Positions 24,942 through 32,292 of a stretch of DNA of 64,000 nucleotides are shown in pieces (position 1 is the stretch's first letter; each line of letters starts with the position of its first letter). The DNA is from JANMDU01 sp031418715 (GTDB lineage: Bacteria > Pseudomonadota > Gammaproteobacteria > Burkholderiales > Burkholderiaceae_C), in the NCBI GenBank assembly GCA_031418715.1, contig JANOJL010000063.1:1-64000 (forward strand). Direction: 5' to 3'. A program made the translations under genes and the position numbers. The notes beneath the pieces are model-generated. The model worked only from the letters and a program-made list of their open reading frames with translations. It had not been told where the DNA came from and ran no database searches.

Positions 24942-25805
24942 GTGAAACACATTCCGCGCAAACGGTTTGGCCAGCATTTTCTGGTGGATCGCGGCCTGAT
25001 CGAACAGATCATTGAAGGGATTCATCCGCAGCCCAGCGATCACATGATCGAAATTGGCCCAGGATTGGGTGCGCTCACCCAGCCTTTGGTAGAGCGCTTG
25101 GGTGCTCTCACGGTGGTGGAATTAGACCGCGATTTGGCGGCGCATTGGCGCAAATATGCACTGATTCAAGTGATTGAATCTGATGTGCTGAAAGTGGACT
25201 TTGCCGTTATAGAGTCTGCGCAACATGCTATAAAAAATAGAGCAGACGAGGGCTTGACTTATGCAACTAACGCAGCATCAAGCGTTACTTTTAACGCCCT
25301 CTCAAGTGTCGCCTCCACCAAGTCGCCTCTGCGCATCGTGGGCAATCTGCCCTACAACATCTCCACGCCGATTCTTTTCCATCTGATGCCGTATGCACAG
25401 CTGGTGCAAGACCAGCATTTCATGCTGCAAAAAGAAGTGATTGATCGTATGGTCGGCTCTCCGTGTACTTCTGACTACGGCCGATTGAGTGTGATGCTGC
25501 AATGGCGCTATGAGATGACAAATTTCCTGCATGTGCCGCCTGAAGCCTTTGATCCGCCGCCGCGCGTGCAAAGCGCGATGGTGCGCATGATCCCGCGCGC
25601 TGAACCCGCGAAGTTGGATGCCGCTTTGTTGGAAGCACTCGTCAAAGTGGCTTTCAGTCAGCGCCGTAAATTGCTACGACATAGCCTAGGGCGCTGGTTA
25701 GACGACAAAAAATTCTCTGGTAAATTCGACCTGCAACGCCGCGCAGAAGAAGTGCCTGTGGCGCAATATGTGGCGCTGGCGCAGAGCTTTCATCCAGCGA
25801 TTTAA
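24942..25805 (+). CDS. rsmA: 16S rRNA dimethyladenosine transferase RsmA (KsgA)
   Basis: The 287-residue enzyme dimethylates A1518 and A1519 of 16S rRNA. Motif X is RKRFGQHFLVD, motif I is IEIGPGLGALTQPL and motif IV is NLPYNISTPILF. The C-terminal domain has VPPEAFDPPPRVQSAMVRM. Between LKVDFA and SPLRIVGNLPYN there is an insertion of about 35 residues that E. coli KsgA lacks; its first part is a dispersed repeat copy. The frame is intact, so the enzyme is probably functional with an enlarged surface loop. Confidence 0.95.
   Translation: MKHIPRKRFGQHFLVDRGLIEQIIEGIHPQPSDHMIEIGPGLGALTQPLVERLGALTVVELDRDLAAHWRKYALIQVIESDVLKVDFAVIESAQHAIKNRADEGLTYATNAASSVTFNALSSVASTKSPLRIVGNLPYNISTPILFHLMPYAQLVQDQHFMLQKEVIDRMVGSPCTSDYGRLSVMLQWRYEMTNFLHVPPEAFDPPPRVQSAMVRMIPRAEPAKLDAALLEALVKVAFSQRRKLLRHSLGRWLDDKKFSGKFDLQRRAEEVPVAQYVALAQSFHPAI
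25201..25246 (-). repeat. Dispersed repeat copy R8 inside rsmA
   Basis: Reverse copy: GCCGTTATAGAG, TCTGCGCAACATGCTAT, then AAAAAATAGAGCA. It is translated as FAVIESAQHAIKNRAD in a region where the family is normally shorter. Confidence 0.75.
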
Positions 25806-25817
25806 CGAACAATCGAT

Positions 25818-25880
25818 ACTCCTAAATCAATAGCATACTATGCAATATTTATAACGGGTAGAGCCAGATCTGGCTTGAGA
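25818..25880 (+). repeat. Dispersed repeat copy R9 (intergenic rsmA-comM)
   Basis: Forward copy: ACTCCTAAATCAATAGCAT head, ATGCAATATTTATAACGGG centre, TAGAGCC. It lies in the 195-bp gap between convergent rsmA and comM, where no clear terminator was seen. Confidence 0.75.
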
Positions 25881-26000
25881 ATCGGTGAAATTTTGCAAAT
25901 TGGCGAAACTGCTCCTTGGGGAGTCTGCGCTGAAATGATTCAGCATATTGGGCCCCTACTGCGCCGCAGCTTTTATCACGCTACACATTCAGCGCACACA

Positions 26001-27737
26001 TCAAGCCGTGTTCTTCAAAGCTCTTCGGTATTGAATGGCTTCTGCCACATGCGTGACCTGCACGCCGCGTGCGCCAGCCAAATCGGCAATCGTGCGCGCC
26101 ACACGTAGCGCACGATGAATCGCCCGGCCAGACCAGCCCAGCCGCGCTGCCGCCGTGTTGAGGAATTTACGTGCTGATTCATCGAGCGATATCAATTCTT
26201 CGAGCGCTTTGCCTTCAAGAGCTCGGTTGAGCTGGCCTTGACGCGCCAAACTGCGCTCATGCGCTTGCATCACTCGCTGCGCAATCGCAGCACTGGATTC
26301 GGGTGGCGTGCTTGAGCTAGCAGCGTCTGAGGATTGCAACAGCTCATCGGGTGCAAGCGCTTGTACCTCCACATGAATATCAATGCGATCCAGCAAAGGA
26401 CCTGAGAGCTTGCCTTGATAACGCGCCACCTGATCAGGCGTGCAGCGACAAGCCTTCTTCGACGAGCCCAGATAGCCGCAAGGGCAAGGGTTCATCGCAG
26501 CGATGAGTTGGAAGCGCGCTGGAAATTCAGCCCGCTGCGCAGCACGTGAAATACAGATCATGCCCGTCTCCAAAGGCTCACGTAGTGCCTCGAGTGCTGC
26601 TCTACTGAACTCGATGAATTCATCAAGGTAGAGGACGCCGTGGTGACACAGCGAAATCTCGCCGGGCCTGGGGGGAGAACCTCCCCCGACTAACGCTACC
26701 GCGCTCGCCGTGTGATGCGGAGATTGAACAACCCGCTGCGCCCAGCGCTCGGGTTTGAATTGCCCAGCCAAGCTCAAAACAGCTGCCGACTCCAGTGCTT
26801 CTTGCGTGCTCATGGGCGGCAAAATACTCGCAAAGCGCTGTGCCAACATCGATTTACCTGTGCCCGGCGCACCCACCATCAAGACGCTGTGGCCACCAGC
26901 GGCTGCAATTTCCAAAGCGCGCTTGGCCGCCTGCTGGCCTTTGACTTCGCGCATGTCTGCGCTGGCAGGCACGCTCTTGCGCTCAGGCGCTTGCAAAATC
27001 GTCCAGTCGCATGCTTCGTGCGACGCGCGCAAGGCCACAGGTGGGGCTGTGGCTTTGACGGTTATCTCCTGCGCCGCTTGGATTGGGGCAATGACGGATG
27101 AGGCGTGAGCTTGTGCTGTTTCAGGCGAAGCATCGATTTCCGTTGCAGCGGGCACAGCGTGACTTGGTGCCGCCAGCGGCGAAGTATGGCTCAGCGCCAC
27201 CGCGGGCGCAAAGCGCGCCACCACATCCAGCAAATGCGTCACGCGTACCACCCGCGCATCGGGCACGAGACTGGCCTCCTGGGCGCTTCCTTCCGGCAAC
27301 ACCAGCACGGGCATCTTGCGCTCGGCCGCGCCCTCTTGTAGTGCCACACCCAAAGCCATCGCCAGCGCGCCTTGCACAGGCCTCAATTGCCCCGAGAGTG
27401 AGAGCTCACCTGCAAATTCATACCCCACGAGTTTCGTGCCATCAATTTGCCCGCTGGCCGCCAAAATACCCAGCGCAATCGGTAAGTCAAATCGCCCAGA
27501 ATCTTTCGGGATGTCGGCAGGCGCAAGATTCACGGTGATCCGTTTGTTCGTTGGAAACTCCAGCCCGGAATTGGCAATCGCCGAACGCACCCGCTCCCGT
27601 GCTTCCTTGACCTCCGTGTCAGCCAACCCTACCAAGGTAAAACTCGGCAAGCCATTGGCCAAATGCACCTCTACCTGCACCGATAAGGCGCGTAAACCCA
27701 TCAAAGCCCGAGAATGCACCAAAGAAAAGCCTGACAT
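26001..27737 (-). CDS. comM: ComM/YifB family Mg-chelatase-like AAA ATPase
   Basis: The 578-residue protein has an N-terminal Lon-protease-like fold (about residues 20-130), an AAA+ domain with Walker A GAPGTGKS near residue 290 and Walker B GVLYLDEFIEF, and a C-terminal Mg-chelatase domain (DRIDIHVEV). ComM is a hexameric helicase that drives branch migration during natural transformation. Residues about 178-250 form an Ala/Pro/Ser/Thr-rich stretch with no known fold, longer than I expect for the family. The protein's presence is compatible with competence, but ComM is also found in many species not known to transform. Confidence 0.95.
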   Translation of the reverse strand: MSGFSLVHSRALMGLRALSVQVEVHLANGLPSFTLVGLADTEVKEARERVRSAIANSGLEFPTNKRITVNLAPADIPKDSGRFDLPIALGILAASGQIDGTKLVGYEFAGELSLSGQLRPVQGALAMALGVALQEGAAERKMPVLVLPEGSAQEASLVPDARVVRVTHLLDVVARFAPAVALSHTSPLAAPSHAVPAATEIDASPETAQAHASSVIAPIQAAQEITVKATAPPVALRASHEACDWTILQAPERKSVPASADMREVKGQQAAKRALEIAAAGGHSVLMVGAPGTGKSMLAQRFASILPPMSTQEALESAAVLSLAGQFKPERWAQRVVQSPHHTASAVALVGGGSPPRPGEISLCHHGVLYLDEFIEFSRAALEALREPLETGMICISRAAQRAEFPARFQLIAAMNPCPCGYLGSSKKACRCTPDQVARYQGKLSGPLLDRIDIHVEVQALAPDELLQSSDAASSSTPPESSAAIAQRVMQAHERSLARQGQLNRALEGKALEELISLDESARKFLNTAAARLGWSGRAIHRALRVARTIADLAGARGVQVTHVAEAIQYRRALKNTA

Positions 27738-27910
27738 TGATTAATCCCTAATTTGGTGCGTTCGTGAGTTTAAGCATCTTCTCGAAGCTTGGAAAGCAAA
27801 TATGAAACGAAATTAACTGTATTAATAAACATATTTTAACTCTATTTCACGGACTCGAAACCTCATTGCACACGTATTTGGACACCTGAACCAGCTATTC
27901 GTGAACAAAT

Positions 27911-27927
27911 TGGCACGATCCGTGCAT
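27911..27927 (+). promoter_or_regulatory. Sigma-54 promoter of the TorF-glnK-amtB operon
   Basis: TGGCACG-ATCC-GTGCAT matches the sigma-54 consensus (TGGCACG N4 TTGCW) with one mismatch. The GG and GC dinucleotides are exactly ten bases apart. The TorF start codon is 39 bp downstream, giving an untranslated leader of about 30 nt. It implies activation by an NtrC-type regulator under nitrogen limitation; no clear NtrC site was found upstream. Confidence 0.8.
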
Positions 27928-27965
27928 CGTGGCTTAGTCATTTATCAACCGTCCAAAGGAAACAC

Positions 27966-28748
27966 ATGAAACTCACGAAACTCTCTATTGCCGTTCTTTT
28001 GTCCGTCACAGCGGCTGGCGTTTTCGCTCAAGCCAAACCAGCTGAGCCTGATTACACATTGGCTTTCAACGTAGCAGCCACAACGGATTACCGTTATCGC
28101 GGCATCAGCCAAACCCGTTACAAGCCAGCGCTTTCAGCAGGAGTTGATTTCAGCCACAAAAACGGTATTTATCTAGGCGCTTGGGGCTCAACGATCAAAT
28201 GGATCAAAGATTACAGCGTGAGCGGCGGCCTTGAACTTGATCTCTACGGCGGCTACAAAGGCAGCCTGACCAAGGATGTCGGCTATGACGTGGGCGTGCT
28301 CCACTACGCTTACGTTGGCAACAATTTGGCCAATGCGTTGGGCGGCGGTGTTTTCGCAAATGCAAACACCACTGAGCTGTATGGTGCTTTGACCTACGGG
28401 CCAGTAACAGCCAAGTATTCGCGCAGCGTGGGCCGTTTGTTTGGAAGCTTGGGCAGCAAAGGTTCAGGCTATTTTGATGTCACCGGCAATTTTGATCTGG
28501 GCAATGGTTTTTCTGTTGCGCCGCATATCGGCTACACATCTGTGAGCAAAAACGCTGTCGCCTTCTACGGTGACGATCTCTCCTACACCGATTATTCAGT
28601 GACTTTGGCCAAAGATTTTGGTAACGGCGTGGTTGGCACCGCAGCTATCGTAGGGACCGATGCAAGCAAGATTTTCTATACCAGTGGTGCAAACGCCAAA
28701 TATCTGGGTAAAGCGGGTCTGGTCGTTGGCCTCAAATACAACTTTTGA
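27966..28748 (+). CDS. TorF family putative outer membrane porin
   Basis: This 260-residue protein has a signal peptide (MKLTKLSIAVLLSVTAAGVFAQ) and a beta-rich body ending in the aromatic C terminus GLKYNF typical of outer membrane barrels. The segment VAATTDYRYRGISQT is the family signature. It is the first gene after a sigma-54 promoter and is followed by glnK and amtB, so it probably allows a nitrogen compound across the outer membrane during starvation. The substrate is inferred from context only. The ribosome site is AAAGGA. Confidence 0.88.
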   Translation: MKLTKLSIAVLLSVTAAGVFAQAKPAEPDYTLAFNVAATTDYRYRGISQTRYKPALSAGVDFSHKNGIYLGAWGSTIKWIKDYSVSGGLELDLYGGYKGSLTKDVGYDVGVLHYAYVGNNLANALGGGVFANANTTELYGALTYGPVTAKYSRSVGRLFGSLGSKGSGYFDVTGNFDLGNGFSVAPHIGYTSVSKNAVAFYGDDLSYTDYSVTLAKDFGNGVVGTAAIVGTDASKIFYTSGANAKYLGKAGLVVGLKYNF

Positions 28749-28775
28749 TTCTGTCAAAAATAACAAGGAAAACAC

Positions 28776-29114
28776 ATGAAACTTGTCACCGCCATTATCA
28801 AACCGTTCAAGCTAGACGAAGTGCGTGAAGCACTCTCTGGCATGGGTGTGCAGGGCATCACTGTCACAGAGGTCAAAGGCTTTGGTCGTCAAAAAGGCCA
28901 CACCGAGCTGTATCGCGGCGCGGAATACGTGGTCGATTTTCTCCCTAAGGTCAAAATTGAGGCTGCTGTCTCCGATGATCTTGTTGAACGTGTGATCGAA
29001 GCCATTGAGGCAGCTGCTCGCACCGGCAAGATCGGCGATGGCAAGATTTTTGTGTACGACCTCGAGCAGGTTGTCCGCATCCGCACCGGCGAAACCGGCA
29101 AAGAAGCCCTGTAA
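28776..29114 (+). CDS. glnK: Nitrogen regulatory PII protein GlnK
   Basis: The 112-residue PII signal protein contains the T-loop with the uridylylation site Tyr51 (ELYRGAEYVVDF) and the B-loop TGKIGDGKIFV. PII proteins sense 2-oxoglutarate, ATP/ADP and, through uridylylation, glutamine. Located immediately before amtB (19-bp gap), it is the GlnK type that plugs the ammonium channel when nitrogen returns. The ribosome site is AAGGA. Confidence 0.96.
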   Translation: MKLVTAIIKPFKLDEVREALSGMGVQGITVTEVKGFGRQKGHTELYRGAEYVVDFLPKVKIEAAVSDDLVERVIEAIEAAARTGKIGDGKIFVYDLEQVVRIRTGETGKEAL

Positions 29115-29133
29115 CACATAACAAGAGACCACT

Positions 29134-30648
29134 ATGAAGAAACTTCTCTCCTCTCTAGCCTTAGGTTGGGCGTTGGTCATGGGCTCAGGCTTTGCGCTTG
29201 CCCAAACGGCTGCTCCTGCTGCAGCTTCTGCGCCAGCAGCCGCTACTTCGGAAGCCAAACCTGCTGAAGTAGCAGCAGCACCTGCCGCTGCTGTGGCTGC
29301 CGCAGCACCCGCTGCTGCACCCGCCGCTCCAGCACCCGTTCCCAACAAAGGCGACACCGCTTGGATGACGATTGCCACAGCTTTGGTGATCTTCATGACG
29401 ATACCCGGCCTGGCTTTGTTCTATGGCGGCTTGGTGCGCAGCAAAAATATGCTGTCTGTGCTGATGCAAGTCTTCGTTGTCAGCGCCTTGATCTATGTGC
29501 TCTGGGCGATTTATGGCTACACGCTGACTTTCGGTGGCGATGGTCAATTCTTCGGTGGCTTTGACAAGCTGTTCTTGAAGGGCATCACGCCCGATTCGGT
29601 TGCCGCTACTTTCTCCAAAGGTGTTGTGATTCCTGAGTTGAGCTTTGTTGCGTTCCAAGCCACGTTTGCTGCGATCACCTGCGCATTGATCGTCGGAGCA
29701 TTTGCTGAGCGCATCAAGTTCTCTGCTGTGCTCGCATTCAGCGTTTTGTGGTTCACCTTCAGCTATATTCCAATCGCTCACATGGTGTGGTATTGGGCTG
29801 GCCCAGACGCGATCACTGATGCTGCTTCGCTGGAAAAAGTGCAGGCTGCAGCGGGTATCTTGTGGACCAAAGGCGCGCTTGATTTTGCAGGCGGTACCGT
29901 TGTGCATATCAACGCAGCTGTTGCTGGCTTAGTGGGCGCGTATGTCATCGGCAAGCGCGTGGGCTATGGCAAAGAATCCATGACCCCTCACAGCCTGACC
30001 CTCACGATGGTCGGCGCAGCGATGCTCTGGTTTGGTTGGTTTGGCTTCAACGCTGGTTCCAATCTTGAAGCCAATGGCCTCACGGCTTTGGCCTTCATCA
30101 ATACGTTGCTGGCTACTTCTGCAGCAGCCTTGGCTTGGATCACAGGCGAAGCGCTTGCCAAAGGCAAAGCCTCGATGCTCGGTGCGGCTTCTGGTGCGGT
30201 GGCTGGCTTGGTGGCGATCACGCCTGCTTGCGGCTTCGTCGGCCCGATGGGCGCGATTATCATTGGCTTGGTCGGCGGCTTTGCTTGTTTGTGGGGCGTG
30301 AATGGTTTGAAGCGCATGCTCGGTGCAGATGACTCGCTCGATGTGTTCGGTGTTCACGGCGTGGGCGGTATCGTTGGTGCATTGCTCACCGGCGTGTTTG
30401 CAGCGCCTTCGCTGGGCGGCACAGGCGTGTATGACTATGTGGCTAACAAAGTGGGTGAAGGCTATTCGATTGGCGGACAAGTTTGGATTCAACTCCAAGG
30501 CGTGTTGATCACCGTCGTTTGGTCAGCCGTTGTTGCCTTCATCGCCTTCAAGCTAATTGATCTGGTGATCGGTCTGCGCGTCTCCGAAGAAGAAGAGCGC
30601 GAAGGCTTGGATATTTCTAGCCACGGCGAGACTGCTTACAACCGTTGA
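29134..30648 (+). CDS. amtB: Ammonium transporter AmtB
   Basis: The 504-residue protein has a signal peptide (MKKLLSSLALGWALVMGSG...ALAQ), then about 45 residues of Ala/Pro-rich sequence, then eleven predicted membrane helices. The twin pore histidines are in GGTVVHINAAVAGLVG and DVFGVHGVGGIVGAL. AmtB conducts ammonia/ammonium and is gated by GlnK encoded just upstream. The cytoplasmic tail ends in EEEEREGLDISSHGETAY, the conserved C-terminal region contacted by GlnK. Confidence 0.97.
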   Translation: MKKLLSSLALGWALVMGSGFALAQTAAPAAASAPAAATSEAKPAEVAAAPAAAVAAAAPAAAPAAPAPVPNKGDTAWMTIATALVIFMTIPGLALFYGGLVRSKNMLSVLMQVFVVSALIYVLWAIYGYTLTFGGDGQFFGGFDKLFLKGITPDSVAATFSKGVVIPELSFVAFQATFAAITCALIVGAFAERIKFSAVLAFSVLWFTFSYIPIAHMVWYWAGPDAITDAASLEKVQAAAGILWTKGALDFAGGTVVHINAAVAGLVGAYVIGKRVGYGKESMTPHSLTLTMVGAAMLWFGWFGFNAGSNLEANGLTALAFINTLLATSAAALAWITGEALAKGKASMLGAASGAVAGLVAITPACGFVGPMGAIIIGLVGGFACLWGVNGLKRMLGADDSLDVFGVHGVGGIVGALLTGVFAAPSLGGTGVYDYVANKVGEGYSIGGQVWIQLQGVLITVVWSAVVAFIAFKLIDLVIGLRVSEEEEREGLDISSHGETAYNR

Positions 30649-30661
30649 TTTTGAAAATGCG

Positions 30662-30686
30662 AAGCGTGACGCCTGGCGTCACGCTT
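30662..30686 (+). other. Strong stem-loop after amtB without T run
   Basis: AAGCGTGACGCC and GGCGTCACGCTT are perfect 12-bp arms around one base; in RNA the inner pairs would open to form a loop. It may protect the operon mRNA 3' end, with termination at the T-rich hairpin 40 bp further on. Confidence 0.55.
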
Positions 30687-30723
30687 GCCATCCTGATAAG
30701 AAGAGAGTCTCCTTTGGATGTTC

Positions 30724-30757
30724 GCCCGCTAGCCGCAAGGTCAGCGGGCTTTTTTTA
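30724..30757 (+). terminator. Rho-independent terminator of the glnK-amtB operon
   Basis: The stem GCCCGCT/AGCGGGC, with a partly paired inner loop, is followed by eight T. It ends three bases before the stop codon of the convergent FG-GAP gene. Confidence 0.85.
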
Positions 30758-30759
30758 TT

Positions 30760-31725
30760 CTAAATCGTCAGCTCAATCCACCACCATGTCCCATCGGTCA
30801 ATTGCGCGCACGCTGCCCTAGGCGTGGCGAGCGAGGGCATGAGGTATTTGATGCGCCCAGCAAGCGGCTTCACATCGGCCAGCTCTTTCCATGCGCCTTG
30901 CGCCCCTGAGCCGATCCAGCGCAGCGCGTGAAGACTGCGCTGCGTCATGTCGGGAACGATGACGGTGGGTGGCTGCCCATGCAAACTCACGATCGCATGC
31001 ATCTGCAAATTCGGATCGCCCATGCGGTGGTTCGACACATCCATTGCTTTTGCAAATGCTTCAATGCGCGGTGGTGCGTAGCGATACAAAGTGAGTACGC
31101 CGCCGATGTGAGGTGTGGTGACGCTGGCGATGTCGAGTTTGCCATCGCCATCAAAATCAGCAAATCCAATCGGATTGAGCCAGCGGAAAGGGTGGCCGAG
31201 GAAGCTGCTGCGAGCCAGCTCTTGAAGTTGCACTTTTCCACTTGCAGTGGCTCGCAGACCGTAGCTGACCAATGCTGCGCCACGTTCTATGTCGGCCTCG
31301 ATCAGAATCACTTCATCCAAGCCATCGCCATCAAGATCGACGATGCGGGGCTGTGTGTCTTCAAACACACGTTGCTTAGGCAATACCCACTCAAAAATCT
31401 GCCCTGTGCGCGATTGCACGTGCACGCTGCCAGCATGCAAGACCGAGCCCATGGATGTGTGCGGGTAGCGCGCTGTGGGCGAGGCCAGCCATGCCCAAGC
31501 GATATCGTGCATGCCTTTAGAGGCCACGCTGCCAGGCAAGCGCGATTTGGCAGCGCTGGGTGCAGAGGCAGCTTGCGCAAGGCTAGACTTTTCAATTTGC
31601 GCAAAATCTGCCGCACAGCGTTGCGCGTCTGGTGCTGCCATCAGACCCATCGCCTTCGCATGTGAAGCCGCTAGCAGGCTCAGAGTCAGGAAGAGCAAAG
31701 AAGATGAGAATTTGGTATGTTTCAC
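30760..31725 (-). CDS. Secreted FG-GAP/VCBS repeat-like protein
   Basis: This 321-residue protein has a signal peptide (SLLFLTLSLLAASHAKA) and at least two calcium-loop motifs typical of FG-GAP/VCBS repeats, DLDGDGLDEV and DFDGDGKLDI. These usually fold as blades of a beta-propeller and bind ligands or calcium outside the cytoplasm. The start codon is GTG. No catalytic motif is visible, so the role is unknown. It lies downstream of rep and the small secreted-protein gene on the same strand. Confidence 0.75.
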   Translation of the reverse strand: MKHTKFSSSLLFLTLSLLAASHAKAMGLMAAPDAQRCAADFAQIEKSSLAQAASAPSAAKSRLPGSVASKGMHDIAWAWLASPTARYPHTSMGSVLHAGSVHVQSRTGQIFEWVLPKQRVFEDTQPRIVDLDGDGLDEVILIEADIERGAALVSYGLRATASGKVQLQELARSSFLGHPFRWLNPIGFADFDGDGKLDIASVTTPHIGGVLTLYRYAPPRIEAFAKAMDVSNHRMGDPNLQMHAIVSLHGQPPTVIVPDMTQRSLHALRWIGSGAQGAWKELADVKPLAGRIKYLMPSLATPRAACAQLTDGTWWWIELTI

Positions 31726-31800
31726 ATAGCAGCAGTCGCCTGCATTGGCAGCTTCTTACAAGCGGTGATTTTGCCGCTCACAAGTGATTTTTTGCGAAAC

Positions 31801-32292
31801 TCACCAGCCCGAGCGGCGCAACACGAACTTTTGCTCTTGTTGCGTGGCTTCGATACGCCGCATGCCAGTGATGGCAAGGCCACAACTCCCCTCGGCGACG
31901 CGGCCCTTCCAAATAGCGCTGATGTCTTTGCCGTTAGCAGATTCTTCCAAATCCAGTGCGCCATCTTCCATATCGCCATACACTTCCAAGCGCAGGCCGT
32001 TCAAGCTGAATTCGCCTGCCAAGGATTCGGCGAAATCTGGGTTTTGTTTGAGGAGCAAACGCGCGCTTTGCACATTGCCACTTGCACCTGCAGCGCCTGT
32101 TGCACTTAATTCCAAGACCCAGTTGCCATAGAAATCTGAGGCGATCAAGTCTTTGTTGACTTTGCAGGCAGCAGATGCTGAAGCGTCATTTTTTAAGCTA
32201 TTTTGGCCATTCGCCGTTATATATTGTGCGCAGAGTGCTATCAAAATAGTAGTAAATAGAAATTTCTTCATAGACTTCATTGCCCGTGTCAT
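31801..32292 (-). CDS. Small secreted protein of unknown function; signal peptide derived from a repeat
   Basis: The 163-residue protein has an N-terminal hydrophobic segment (FLFTTILIALCAQYITANG) that looks like a signal peptide, followed by a soluble domain with two Cys and no motif I recognise. Its start overlaps the rep stop codon by one base (TGATG), so it is translationally coupled to rep; downstream in-frame ATGs before KSMKK and KKFLF are alternatives. The signal segment is encoded by a forward copy of the dispersed repeat, so secretion may have been gained by insertion. The product could instead be a lipoprotein if the Cys in IALCAQ is lipidated. Confidence 0.6.
   Translation of the reverse strand: MTRAMKSMKKFLFTTILIALCAQYITANGQNSLKNDASASAACKVNKDLIASDFYGNWVLELSATGAAGASGNVQSARLLLKQNPDFAESLAGEFSLNGLRLEVYGDMEDGALDLEESANGKDISAIWKGRVAEGSCGLAITGMRRIEATQQEQKFVLRRSGW
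32187..32252 (-). repeat. Dispersed repeat copy R10 encoding a signal peptide
   Basis: On the minus strand it reads ACTATTTTGATAGCACTCTG, then CGCACAATATATAACGGCG and AATGGCCAAAATAGC, ending TTAAAAAA. This is a close match to the family and is translated as LIALCAQYITANGQNSLK. Confidence 0.8.
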
